Assembly: GCF_000014565.1 (NCBI RefSeq)
Contig: NC_008268.1
Location: forward strand, 3,286,001 to 3,350,000
Source: Rhodococcus jostii RHA1
GTDB lineage: Bacteria; Actinomycetota; Actinomycetes; Mycobacteriales; Mycobacteriaceae
Length of the DNA: 64,000 bases
Reading direction: 5' to 3'
Part shown: in pieces, positions 17,421 through 26,029 of the stretch
Numbering within the stretch: the first letter of the stretch is position 1
Layout: every line of letters begins with the position of its first letter
The notes under the pieces: generated by a model
The model's database searches: none
What the model saw: the letters and a program-made list of their open reading frames with translations, nothing else
Told to the model about the DNA's origin: nothing
Made by a program: the position numbers and the translations under genes

Positions 17421-17454
17421 ACCGTAGGGGGATCTTGCTGAAGGCACGCTGAGA
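17421..17454 (-). promoter_or_regulatory. TCTCAGC-box promoter for the COG4705 gene
   Basis: On the minus strand: TCTCAGC, 4 nt, CTTCAGC, 10 nt, TACGGT, then 8 nt to the ATG at 17412. The layout is the same as the other nine sites. Confidence 0.7.
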
Positions 17455-17600
17455 GTCGGTGACGGCGACCGGACGAAAGGGGGACGAGCACGGCAACGCC
17501 GTCGTGCTGTCGGCGCAGGTTGACATGCCCGACACATCGCGCCTGGCGGGTTCCACAGCTGCTCAGCCTGCTGCCACTGGGTGGGACGTCGGCGGATGGT

Positions 17601-17634
17601 TCTCAGCGTGTCCACAGCATCGTCCGCGCACCCT
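17601..17634 (+). promoter_or_regulatory. TCTCAGC-box promoter for the lipoprotein-ABC operon
   Basis: TCTCAGC at 17601, 4 nt, CCACAGC at 17612, 10 nt, then CACCCT at 17629-17634. An in-frame ATG lies at 17644 and the SD-led ATG at 17668. Confidence 0.65.
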
Positions 17635-17667
17635 GATGGGTGGATGCACCGCAGATGGGAGGCATCG

Positions 17668-18258
17668 ATGATCAGCGCACGAGATCGTTGCGTGGCCACA
17701 CTGTCGGTGGGTGCCGCCCTCTTTGTTGTCACGGCGACCCTGGTAACCGGCTGCTCGGGTGCGGGCGGCCCGGCCACTCCCGGACCGGATGTGGCTTCGC
17801 CGGGCGATATTCCGGACGATCAGGCCTTTGTCGAGGTGAACCCGTTTCCCGGGTTCGCGGTCAAGGTGCCCGAGGGGTGGGCGATGACGGCGGCGGGGCC
17901 GGCGGTGACGTTCACCGACAAATTGAACGCGATTACCGTCGATTCACGGTTCGCGGCGACGGCCCCGTCCGAGACCGCGGTGCACCAAGACGTCGATCAG
18001 CAGTTCGCTTCTGCCGCCGGATATGTGGCGGGCACCGTTACGTCGGTGACCCGGCCGGCCGGCACTGCGGTGGAGGCGACCTACCGGATCGCCGGGCCGA
18101 ACAATCCCGTCTCGGGGAAGTCCGTCACGGACGAGGTGGAGCGGTACGAGTTCTTCCGCGACGGCCAGCTGGTGACCTTGACATTGTCGGCTCCGGTCGG
18201 GGCGGACAACGTCGATCCGTGGCGCACGGTCACCGATTCCTTCCGGTGGACCTCGTGA
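17668..18258 (+). CDS. Secreted lipoprotein of an ABC exporter operon
   Basis: A 196-residue protein with a lipoprotein signal: hydrophobic SVGAALFVVTATLVTGCSG, with the lipobox LVTGC near residue 27. The mature part reads FPGFAVKVPEGWAMTAAGPA, the beginning of a PsbP/LpqN-like fold common in actinobacterial lipoproteins (inference). ATG 17668 has TGGGAGG upstream; ATG 17644 in the same frame would add 8 residues and suit a leaderless mRNA. It heads a four-gene operon with two ATPases and a permease, all overlapping by 4 nt, so it probably works with that exporter. Confidence 0.75.
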   Translation: MISARDRCVATLSVGAALFVVTATLVTGCSGAGGPATPGPDVASPGDIPDDQAFVEVNPFPGFAVKVPEGWAMTAAGPAVTFTDKLNAITVDSRFAATAPSETAVHQDVDQQFASAAGYVAGTVTSVTRPAGTAVEATYRIAGPNNPVSGKSVTDEVERYEFFRDGQLVTLTLSAPVGADNVDPWRTVTDSFRWTS

Positions 18259-18929
18259 GCGCCGACCCCGGGGGTGGGGTGATCACCGCCGTGGAGCTCT
18301 ACCGGTTCTACCGCGCCGCCGGCGAGGAAACCTTGGCGCTGCGCGGAGTGTCGCTGCGAGTCTGCGGGGGTGAGATGGTCGCCGTCGCGGGCCCCTCGGG
18401 ATCTGGCAAGTCCACGCTGCTGGCGTGTCTGGCGGGCCTGGACGAGCCCGACGGCGGCATGGTGCGCGTGCACGGCGAGGCGCTCAGCCATCGACCCGAG
18501 ACCGCCCGCGCCCGACTCCGCGCCGACCACATCGGGGTGCTGTTTCAGCAGGACAACCTGTTCGAGCACCTGACCGTAGCCCAGAACGTGCGCCTGGTAC
18601 GCCGACTGATTGCTCCCGCCCGCCGGGTGCCGGTGCCTGATCTGCTGTCGCGGCTCGGGCTCGCAGCCGTGGCCGATTCGTATCCGTCCTCGCTGTCCGG
18701 GGGCGAGACGGCCCGCGCCGGGCTGGCGGTAGCCCTGGCGAACGATCCCGCCGTGGTCCTCGCCGACGAACCGACCGGGGAGCTCGATCCCGCTTCCGAA
18801 CATGCGGTGCTCGAACTCCTGCGGGCGTGGTGCCGGCGCGGGGCGGCGGTGCTGGTCGCCAGTCACAGCCCGGCGGTGCGGGCGAGGGCGGACCGGGTGA
18901 TCGAACTGGTCGACGGCCGGGTGCTGTGA
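18255..18929 (+). CDS. ABC transporter ATPase 1 (MacB/LolD type)
   Basis: The protein is 224 residues long. Walker A GPSGSGKST, signature SLSGGETAR, Walker B VVLADEPTGELD and the switch His in VASHS are all present. The start GTG overlaps the lipoprotein stop (GTGA). The signature has E where Q is usual (LSGGE rather than LSGGQ), a tolerated variant. It belongs to the LolD/MacB-like class that drives FtsX-fold permeases to move lipoproteins, lipids or peptides outward. Confidence 0.85.
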   Translation: MSADPGGGVITAVELYRFYRAAGEETLALRGVSLRVCGGEMVAVAGPSGSGKSTLLACLAGLDEPDGGMVRVHGEALSHRPETARARLRADHIGVLFQQDNLFEHLTVAQNVRLVRRLIAPARRVPVPDLLSRLGLAAVADSYPSSLSGGETARAGLAVALANDPAVVLADEPTGELDPASEHAVLELLRAWCRRGAAVLVASHSPAVRARADRVIELVDGRVL

Positions 18930-19642
18930 TGAGCACCCTGCCGGGCAGTGCCGCAGCCGGGCCGTTGCTGCGGTGCCGGGATCTGAGCCGGGTCTTCGGG
19001 TCCGGGCGCACCGCGCGGGTGGCGGTCGACTCGGTGAGCGCCGACATCGACCGCGGTGCCCGCATCGCCCTGACCGGCCCGTCCGGCTCGGGGAAATCGT
19101 CCCTGATCCACTTGTTCGCGGCCCTCGACGCCCCCAGCGCTGGGCACATTTCCTGGCCGGGGCTGGGCGCCGATCCCCGCCGCGACCGCACCCGCATCGG
19201 GGTGGTCTTTCAGGCCCCGAGCCTGATTCCGGCCCTCGATGTCACCGAAAACGTGGCGCTCCCTCAGGTTTTGGCCGGCCGCTCGGATACCGCGGCGCGG
19301 GCGCGGGCGAGGGCCGCGCTGGCTCGGCTGGGGCTCGAACCGCTGGCCGGGCGGCTTCCGGAGGAACTGTCCGGTGGGCAGGCGCACCGGGTTGCGCTCG
19401 CCCGCGTGCTGGCCGGCACCGCGCGACTCGTCCTCGCGGACGAGCTGACCGGGCAACTCGACCACGGCACCGGCGCCGAGGTCCTCGACGTGCTGTTCGA
19501 GACCGTCGACATGCTCGGCGCCGCCCTGGTCGTGAGCACCCATGACGACACGGTCGCCGGGCGCTGCCCGGTCCGGTGGTCGATGCGCGGCGGCCGCCTG
19601 CAGATCCGGTCACCGACCACCCCGGTCCCTCCCACGCCATGA
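18929..19642 (+). CDS. ABC transporter ATPase 2 (MacB/LolD type)
   Basis: A second, clearly different LolD-like ATPase of 237 residues: Walker A GPSGSGKSS, signature ELSGGQAHR, Walker B LVLADELTGQLD (Leu replaces the usual Pro after Glu), and STHD. It overlaps both neighbours by ATGA. Two dissimilar ATPases with one permease suggest a heterodimeric motor. Confidence 0.85.
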   Translation: MSTLPGSAAAGPLLRCRDLSRVFGSGRTARVAVDSVSADIDRGARIALTGPSGSGKSSLIHLFAALDAPSAGHISWPGLGADPRRDRTRIGVVFQAPSLIPALDVTENVALPQVLAGRSDTAARARARAALARLGLEPLAGRLPEELSGGQAHRVALARVLAGTARLVLADELTGQLDHGTGAEVLDVLFETVDMLGAALVVSTHDDTVAGRCPVRWSMRGGRLQIRSPTTPVPPTP

Positions 19643-22293
19643 GCACAAGTCCGGCCCCGGCGTGGATGTGGCTGACCGGCTTGCTGCGCCGCCGTCGCGG
19701 CCGACTCCTCGGCGCCGCTGCCTGTCTCGCGATCGCGGTCAGTCTCCTCGCCGCCCTCGGAGGGTTCCTCGCCGCGTCCAAGGCCACCATGACCGACCGG
19801 GCCACCCGGGCGGTCGCCGTCGACTGGCAGATCCAGGTGCAGCCTGGCGCCGATCCGGGCACCGTCCTCGATCAGATCCGGTCCTATCCGGGGGTTCGGG
19901 TGGCGGACCCGGTCCGCTTCGGTGACAGCGCCGGGCTCTTCGCCACCAGTGGGGGCGCCGCCGTGAGCACCGGGCCGGCGGTCATCGTCGGTATCCCGGA
20001 TCAGTACCGGCAGCATTTTCCCGGCACGATCCGCACCCTCAGCGGAGCCGACTCCGGGGTGCTGCTGGCGCAGCAGACCGCATCGAATCTGCGGGCGACG
20101 GTGGGGTCGGTGATCACCGTCCGGTTGCCCGGCGGCGGCACTGCCGCCGAGACGGTGACCGGGGTCGTGGATCTGCCGCAGGCGGATTCACTGTTCCAGA
20201 CCGTCGCCGCCCCGGCCGCCGCGCCGCCGCAGGCACCCCCGGACAATGTGCTGCTGCTGCCTATCGCGGAGTTCGACGCCCTCTTCGCCCCCGGGCAGCG
20301 GGACGATCCGGCGGTGGTGCGCGCGCAGGTGCACCTCGGCCGCGACCGGAATCTGCCCCCGGATCCGGCCGCCGCCTACGCTGCCGACATCGGCGGCGCC
20401 CGCAACCTCGAGGCAACCCTCGCCGGCGCCGCACTGGTGGGGGACAACCTCGGCGCCACCCTCGACGCGGCCCGCCAGGACGCCCTGTATTCGCAGGTGC
20501 TGTTTCTGTTCCTGGGTCTGCCCGGTGTCGCGTTGTCCGCGGTCCTTGCCGCGGTGATCACCGCCGGCGGGGCGCCGCGCCGTCGCCAGGAGTTGGGGTT
20601 GTTGCGCGCCCGCGGTGCCGGTGGCGGGCAGCTCGCCGCTGTGGCCGGGTCCGAGGCGGTGGCGGTGGGGCTGATCGGCGGTGTGGTCGGCGCCGGGGCC
20701 GGCATCGTCGTCGAGCGCGTGGTGGTGGGGTCGCCGGTGTCCCTGTCCTGGTTGCTCTCGGCCGCCGCGGCGGGTGTGGTCTTGACGGCGGTCACCGTTC
20801 TCACTCCCGCCCTGCGTGATCTGCGGTTCTCGACGGCGGCCGCTGCCCGCGCCGCGATCGGCCGCACCCGGCGTCCGCTGTGGCGGCTGGCCGGGGTCGA
20901 CTTCCTCGCGCTGGCCGCGGCGTTCGCCGTCTACCGGGTCACCAGCCGCGCCGGGTACGCCCTGGTGCTCGCGCCGGAGGGGGTGACCGCGTTGTCGGTG
21001 AGCTATTGGACCTTCGCCGGACCGGCGCTGCTGTGGATCGGGACAGCCCTGCTGACACTGCGACTGGCCGATCTCACCCTCGGTAGGGGCCGCCGCTTCG
21101 GCGCAGCCCTGTTGCGGCCGTTGGCGGGCCCGCTGTCGAGCACGGTAGCGGCGATGCTCGCCCGCAATCGCCGCGCACTCGCCCGGTCGGTCGCGGTCGT
21201 GGCGTTGGCCGGGATGTTCGCCCTCTCGACCGCGGTGTTCAACAGCACCTACCGGCAACAGGCCGAGGTCGACGCCCGATTGACCAACGGCGCCGACGTC
21301 ACCGTCACCGAACCTCCCACCGCCACCATCGGACCGGACCTCACAGGCGAATTGCGCCGGATTCCCGGCGTCCGAGATGTCGAACCGCTCCAACACCGCT
21401 TCGCCTATGTCGGCGCGGACCTGCAAGACCTGTACGGCGTCGACCCCACCACCATCACCGGAGCGGCGCTGCTGCAGGACAGCTACTTCGATGGCGGTAC
21501 CGCCGCACAACTGATGGACCGCCTCGCTGCCCAACCGGACGGGGTTCTGGTCAGCGCCGAAACCGTGGCGGACTTCCAACTTTCCCCCGGCGACCCGGTG
21601 AAGCTGCGGATCCAAGACGCCGCCACGACGGCATTCGAGACCGTGCCGTTCCGCTTCCTCGGGGTGGTCAAGGAGTTCCCGACGGCACCGAAGGACAGCT
21701 TCCTCGTCGCCAACGCCGCCTACCTCGCCCAGGTGACCGCGAACCCGGCGGTCGGCGCGTTCCTCATCGACACCGGTGGGGCAGACGCCCCGGCGGTACG
21801 CCAGGCGGTGTCCGATGCACTCGGTACCGGGGCCACCGTCACCGATATCACCACGGTGCGCGGCACTGTCGGATCCACTCTCACCTCCGTCGATCTGCGC
21901 GGGTTGACCCGACTCGAACTGGGTTACGCCGCGGTCCTCGCCGCGGCCGGGTCGGCATTGATGCTCGCGTCGGGGTTCGCGGAGCGTCGGCGCACCTTCG
22001 CGATTGTCACCGCGCTCGGCGGCACCCGGCGTCATACCGCGTCGATCGTGCTCGCCGAGGCCGCCGTCGTCACCGCCGGCGGGGCAGCACTCGGGGTGAT
22101 CGGCGGTGTCGTCCTGTCCCATCTGCTCGTCGCGGTGCTCTCCGGGGTCTTCGACCCACCCCCGGCGACACTCGCGGTGCCCTGGGCCTATCTGACCCTG
22201 GTGGCCGCGGCGACGGCCGCGGCCATCGCCGCCGTCACCGCCGCCGCCGCGCACACGGCCGCCCGGTATCCGATCAGCGTGCTCCGCGAATAG
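19639..22293 (+). CDS. FtsX-fold ABC permease
   Basis: The protein is 884 residues long. An N-terminal TM anchor (LLGAAACLAIAVSLLAALGG) is followed by a periplasmic MacB-like part, four TMs with the ELGLLRARGAGGGQL signature, a second periplasmic part, and three C-terminal TMs with RRRTFAIVTALGGTRRHTAS. This is a duplicated FtsX layout as in LolCE/ABC-4 exporters. It starts by ATGA overlap with ATPase 2. With the lipoprotein it should form an envelope exporter; the cargo is unknown. Confidence 0.85.
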   Translation: MSTSPAPAWMWLTGLLRRRRGRLLGAAACLAIAVSLLAALGGFLAASKATMTDRATRAVAVDWQIQVQPGADPGTVLDQIRSYPGVRVADPVRFGDSAGLFATSGGAAVSTGPAVIVGIPDQYRQHFPGTIRTLSGADSGVLLAQQTASNLRATVGSVITVRLPGGGTAAETVTGVVDLPQADSLFQTVAAPAAAPPQAPPDNVLLLPIAEFDALFAPGQRDDPAVVRAQVHLGRDRNLPPDPAAAYAADIGGARNLEATLAGAALVGDNLGATLDAARQDALYSQVLFLFLGLPGVALSAVLAAVITAGGAPRRRQELGLLRARGAGGGQLAAVAGSEAVAVGLIGGVVGAGAGIVVERVVVGSPVSLSWLLSAAAAGVVLTAVTVLTPALRDLRFSTAAAARAAIGRTRRPLWRLAGVDFLALAAAFAVYRVTSRAGYALVLAPEGVTALSVSYWTFAGPALLWIGTALLTLRLADLTLGRGRRFGAALLRPLAGPLSSTVAAMLARNRRALARSVAVVALAGMFALSTAVFNSTYRQQAEVDARLTNGADVTVTEPPTATIGPDLTGELRRIPGVRDVEPLQHRFAYVGADLQDLYGVDPTTITGAALLQDSYFDGGTAAQLMDRLAAQPDGVLVSAETVADFQLSPGDPVKLRIQDAATTAFETVPFRFLGVVKEFPTAPKDSFLVANAAYLAQVTANPAVGAFLIDTGGADAPAVRQAVSDALGTGATVTDITTVRGTVGSTLTSVDLRGLTRLELGYAAVLAAAGSALMLASGFAERRRTFAIVTALGGTRRHTASIVLAEAAVVTAGGAALGVIGGVVLSHLLVAVLSGVFDPPPATLAVPWAYLTLVAAATAAAIAAVTAAAAHTAARYPISVLRE

Positions 22294-22960
22294 CCGACCC
22301 GACCGGCTGCGCGACAGGCTGCGATGTCTCAGGGTGTGCACGGTGCCGGACCGCCGCACCCGGTAACGAAGGTCGACCGGGGCTTTTCCCGCCCGCGCTT
22401 GATCGAGGCGTGTTCCACCGGACGCTCACCTGCCAGGGCGAGCCCCGGGTTCCGACCCCCGCTACCGGAGCCGAAGACTTCTCCACCGGCAGTTAATGGT
22501 TGATCCGCCGGACACCTGGGCTGCACCACACCCGAAGCCGCCGCCGTGGTCCGCATCGTCAGCACCATCACGATCCGCCTCCTCGACGGCTCCGCCGCTC
22601 ATCCCGCCGGCATCGGCCACCGACCAACCCTGGTCCATGCCGGCATGTCGTGGCGCCACCGCCGCGTTCGTACCGGTTCCACCCACCACCATCGAGCCGA
22701 ACTGACCGCAGCCCGTTCTTGTGCCGAATGAGGTCCGCGCCGCTGGTGACCGAGACTGTCGTTGACCGGATCCGGGCTATACACCGCACCAGCGGAATTG
22801 GCGTGCACCGCCACAGTACGGGGGGAGGCGCAAAACGGCCCCCGCCACCGATGGGGGCAGTGAACGGGGACCGACGTGCCGCCGTATCGGTTGCAGCGAC
22901 CTGCAGCACACGCGCAATCCTACGCACGTCCAATGGGCGGACAGTCACGAATTCCCCTCT

Positions 22961-23012
22961 TCTCAGCCACATCTCAGTTCTCAGCATTCTCTCAGCGGGG
23001 TCGGATCATACT
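22961..23012 (+). promoter_or_regulatory. Double TCTCAGC-box promoter
   Basis: TCTCAGC at 22961, TCTCAGT at 22972, TCTCAGC at 22979 and TCTCAGC at 22990 form two tandem boxes. The second is followed by 10 nt and CATACT at 23007-23012. No obvious coding sequence follows within 550 bp, so an RNA or very small peptide is possible. Confidence 0.65.
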
Positions 23013-23429
23013 CCGCGCACAAGTGCTGATCTCGGATTCAGCATGCCGATGAAATCCGCGCTCTCGCAATCCCTTGTGCCATCGCGGGGGTTCACCGTCC
23101 CGCGCCGCGATCGGGCTGCCGAACATCCCCTTTCTGGGACATGGCCGGGCCACGCGGGCGGCCGGTCATGCCGCGCTTACCTGCCGGTACGTGATAGTCC
23201 GCAAGCCATTCGACCGAACCGACGCGATGTCTTCGCCCGGCCCGAAGCGATGCGCCGACCGTTGCGCCGTCGCTGCGGGTGTCGTGCAGTAACTGACCAG
23301 GGTTCTGTCGATCGTCGATGGTGAACAGCCCTGACGGGCTGTGCGGATCCGATTCATCTGCCGTCACAACGGACGAACAGGTGAAATGCGCCGTCGTTCC
23401 TATGCCTTACAGCGGACAATCGGCTCTTC

Positions 23430-23463
23430 TCTCAGCGATTTCACAGCACTCCCGTCATACGAT
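23430..23463 (+). promoter_or_regulatory. TCTCAGC-box promoter for a 28-aa membrane peptide
   Basis: TCTCAGC at 23430, GATT, TCACAGC at 23441, 10 nt, TACGAT at 23458-23463. The second half-site equals the mycobacterial PhoP half-site TCACAGC. The likely start at 23597 lies about 130 nt downstream. Confidence 0.65.
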
Positions 23464-23596
23464 TGCGCGGGATCGCCCCGTCGACGTAATCGTCATCAGG
23501 GAGCCGGGTAGAACACGAAAGGTTAAGCGCTGCAGCGGTGTAGGTTACCCGTCGCCCAACCAACCCTGCTCGGGCAAACTGTTAACGGAGATGCCG

Positions 23597-23683
23597 ATGA
23601 TCAATGTGCTGATGATGTTGCTTCTCTTGGTAGTGAGCGTCGGAGGAACGGCTGTCGTTCAACGCCGCTCCAACAACCGGTGA
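23597..23683 (+). CDS. 28-aa hydrophobic peptide
   Basis: ATG 23597 has AACGGAG at good distance (an ATG 6 nt earlier is possible). The product MINVLMMLLLLVVSVGGTAV then VQRRSNNR is one membrane span with a basic tail. Its own TCTCAGC-box promoter lies upstream and a strong hairpin terminator follows, so it looks like a complete unit. The function is unknown. Confidence 0.45.
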   Translation: MINVLMMLLLLVVSVGGTAVVQRRSNNR

Positions 23684-23751
23684 AATCAGCGCTCCCACTG
23701 GCGGCTCGACCCTTTTGAGTGATTTCACGCCCCGCTTGGGCCGCCCCACAC

Positions 23752-23796
23752 ACAAACGGGCCGACGCGACCTCAGTCGCGTCGGCCGGCTGTTTGT
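23752..23796. terminator. Strong hairpin terminator between convergent genes
   Basis: A 12-bp perfect stem (23759-23770 with 23775-23786, 4-nt loop) is extended by ACAAAC/GTTTGT outside. It can end both the 28-aa peptide transcript and the porin transcript. Confidence 0.7.
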
Positions 23797-23815
23797 CGTT
23801 CTCGTGTTGTCGGAC

Positions 23816-24517
23816 CTAATTGAGCTTCTGCGGCACACCGTACGTGGTGACGGTGTCACCACGTGAAGTCACGGCGGTGGCGTACGGCCGGATGGTGACC
23901 GCACCGAGCGCACCGGAAATGGAGCCGTGAACTCCCTGCATCCGCACCGACGCCGCCGGTCCGTCGAACGACTGGTTTTCGAGCAGTGGGACGGTGGTGA
24001 TGCCGCCCGGTGCCAGGTCGATGTCGAGTTCCTGCGACGGGATGATGTCGCCGGCGAGTCCGACGTTGGTGCCCGCGTTCAGGCTCAGTGATGGATCGGG
24101 GAGGATCCCCAGGTTGATCCCGTTGCTCGAACCGATCACAAACCCCAGCCCGGGTGAATTGAGGACGATGGTCGCGCCGGACAATGCGATCGGGTAGCCG
24201 ATTTGGTAGCCGACGGTCAGTTTGGTGCCCGTGAACTCTGCCGCGTTCGGGCCGGTGATATTCACCCCGGCGTAACCGTTGTGGAAGAACTCGACACTGG
24301 TGGGAACACCGTCCAGCGGCGGGACCACTTGATACTGGGTATCACCTTGCAGGACTTCGACCCGGTTGCCTCGCGCGTCGACGACGGAGCTGGAATTGTC
24401 GACGCCGGCCGAGGCGGTTCCGTTCCCCATGACTATGGCGAGCACGGCAATTCCTGCGACTGCGGCTGCGCGGGTGAAGGCTCTGTATCCAGAGCGAGAT
24501 GTGCTGATGTCCGTCAT
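23816..24517 (-). CDS. MspA-family outer-membrane porin 1
   Basis: A 233-residue precursor with a Sec signal ending near ASA|GVDNSS. The mature part has typical MspA strands: GYAGVNITGPNAAEFTGTKL, TVGYQIGYPI, GLGFVIGSSNGINLG and PGGITTVPL. MspA-type porins form octameric channels for hydrophilic nutrients across the mycolate outer membrane. A second porin lies at 53952. A TCTCAGC promoter at 24862-24895 points at it, leaving a leader of about 340 nt; no other minus-strand gene lies between. Confidence 0.85.
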   Translation of the reverse strand: MTDISTSRSGYRAFTRAAAVAGIAVLAIVMGNGTASAGVDNSSSVVDARGNRVEVLQGDTQYQVVPPLDGVPTSVEFFHNGYAGVNITGPNAAEFTGTKLTVGYQIGYPIALSGATIVLNSPGLGFVIGSSNGINLGILPDPSLSLNAGTNVGLAGDIIPSQELDIDLAPGGITTVPLLENQSFDGPAASVRMQGVHGSISGALGAVTIRPYATAVTSRGDTVTTYGVPQKLN

Positions 24518-24861
24518 ACCGACCCCATTCAGAGTGCTTCAAAATCAGAGATGAAGAAGTGTGCGAAGCGTAACCACAGGGGCGCAGAGAATCTCAGTAT
24601 TGATCAGAAGTTCACGACCTAGTTTCCTGCGCCCGATGGTGGCACGGTGTGCGGCTCGTTGGTCGAATAAGATGTTGATAGGCAACGGAATTCGGTCCTA
24701 TCGGAGCAATGCCCGATATCGGACATCGGCGGCAACCGCCCCCGCAAGGGCGCAGTGTGCATGGTCCGGGCGCACGCGGATCCGACTCACCTCAACCGCT
24801 CGCACCCCAGGGTGCGGCGAAGGACAGCGCGGCTGGTGTAGGTGTCCACGCGAGCTGAAGA

Positions 24862-24895
24862 AGTGTAGGTCTTTGTTGCTGAAAGAACGCTGAGA
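24862..24895 (-). promoter_or_regulatory. TCTCAGC-box promoter facing the porin
   Basis: On the minus strand: TCTCAGC, GTTC, TTTCAGC, 10 nt, TACACT. The predicted start site is about 24855. Confidence 0.65.
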
Positions 24896-25053
24896 ATCGG
24901 GCTGGGGTGAAAATTGCATCTCAGCGTGAAAGGCGCCCGATGGGACTCGACTCTTGCGTGTTCCGCGGTAACCGATACGGCGGCACGCGCGGGACCCTCG
25001 GCGCCACTCGTGGCGCCCGCGCCGCACACCATCAACGGTTCATCGCACACCCC

Positions 25054-25059
25054 TACAAT
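25054..25059 (+). promoter_or_regulatory. -10 hexamer of a leaderless promoter
   Basis: TACAAT lies 6 nt before GTG 25066, so transcription should begin at the start codon. No TCTCAGC box is present here. Confidence 0.5.
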
Positions 25060-25065
25060 GCGGCC

Positions 25066-25875
25066 GTGGATCGACGCCAATTTCTCATTCTCGCCGCGGC
25101 AACCGTTGCCGGCGCGGCCGGGTGCAGCATCAGCAGCGCCGAAACCCCGGGTACCGCCGTGCCCGACCCCGACGTTCCGGGCGTTCCGGCGACGCCGGCA
25201 GCATCCGCGCCGCCGGCGGTGCTTCCGCCACCGCCCCCGGCGTCCCGCATCCAGCTGCCTGGCGGGGGCACCTTGACGGCGTTGCCCGGCACGGGTGATC
25301 TTCTCGCGCTCACCGTCGACGACGGCGTCAGCAGCGACGTGGTCCGGCTCTACACCCAGTTCGCGAAGGACACCGGGGTCCGCTTGACCTACTTCGTCAA
25401 CGGCCAGTACGACTCGTGGACCGACAACGCCGCACTCCTGCGGCCCCTGGTCGAGAGCGGTCAGATCCAGCTGGGCAACCACACCTGGTCCCACCCGGAC
25501 CTGACGACCGTGTCGAAGAGTCGGATCGCCGACGAACTCAGCAAGAACCACAAGTTCCTGAAAACGAGGTACGGCGTCGACGCCGCACCGTACTTCCGGC
25601 CGCCGTATGGCAAACACAATGCCGCCGTTGATTCCGTGGCCGCCGACCTCGGCTACACGGTGCCGACGCTGTGGTACGGCTCGTTGTCGGATTCCTCGCT
25701 GATCACCGAGGACTACATCGTGAAGATGGCCACCCAGTACTTCACCCAGCAGGCCATCGTCATCGGGCATCTCAACTATCTGCCGGTCACCCACGTCTAC
25801 CCGCAACTCGTCGAGATCATCCGGAACCGGAACCTGCGCACTGTCACCCTCAACGACGTGTTCATCAAGCCGTAA
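25066..25875 (+). CDS. Polysaccharide deacetylase (CE4), Tat-type lipoprotein
   Basis: The protein begins MDRRQFLILAAATVAGAAGC: a twin-arginine signal with a lipobox, so it is probably exported folded and lipid-anchored. After a Pro-rich linker (residues 30-75) comes the NodB domain, with catalytic/metal TVDDGVSS, HTWSHPDLT and the RPPYGKHN motif. Such enzymes remove N-acetyl groups from peptidoglycan or other glycans using a metal. The longer upstream frame is rejected because the twin-arginine start fits the leaderless GTG. Confidence 0.8.
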   Translation: MDRRQFLILAAATVAGAAGCSISSAETPGTAVPDPDVPGVPATPAASAPPAVLPPPPPASRIQLPGGGTLTALPGTGDLLALTVDDGVSSDVVRLYTQFAKDTGVRLTYFVNGQYDSWTDNAALLRPLVESGQIQLGNHTWSHPDLTTVSKSRIADELSKNHKFLKTRYGVDAAPYFRPPYGKHNAAVDSVAADLGYTVPTLWYGSLSDSSLITEDYIVKMATQYFTQQAIVIGHLNYLPVTHVYPQLVEIIRNRNLRTVTLNDVFIKP

Positions 25876-26029
25876 GCCCGGGGATCCGGCCCCGTTCCGC
25901 GATCCAGGACCGGGATCCCGACACCGCGGCGGACACCGCTCTCCCCGCACCGGGGCCGGCGCCAACTCACCGGCACCTGCGCGTTGCAGTACTCGTCCGG
26001 GGTGCGCCCGGCGTCCGATGCGGGGACCG

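Larger units (their letters stand above)
22294..23596. other. 1.3-kb stretch without a clear gene
   Basis: No convincing protein gene is seen. It holds two TCTCAGC-type promoters pointing right (22961-23012, the only double box, and 23430-23463). A minus-strand frame from about 22945 with AGAGGGG before a GTG was considered but is not persuasive. The region could encode an RNA. Confidence 0.5.
24518..25065. other. 548-bp intergenic region between porin and deacetylase
   Basis: It contains the minus-strand TCTCAGC promoter (24862-24895), the leader of the porin, and the leaderless promoter of the deacetylase (25054-25059). No separate gene is supported. Confidence 0.5.

Noticed and set aside
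20188..22359. 723-codon minus-strand frame opposite the FtsX permease
   Set aside because: Composition is that of a shadow of the permease, which has clear domains on the other strand.
22568..22945. Minus-strand frame starting GTG near 22945 with AGAGGGG
   Set aside because: Ribosome site is acceptable but the protein is low complexity with no recognisable features; not strong enough to call.
22500..23324. Plus-strand 274-codon frame in the empty region
   Set aside because: Arg/Pro/Ser-rich, no family, no ribosome site, and it spans the double box promoter.
24787..25965. 392-codon minus-strand frame opposite the deacetylase
   Set aside because: Shadow of the deacetylase; the signal peptide and NodB motifs are on the plus strand.
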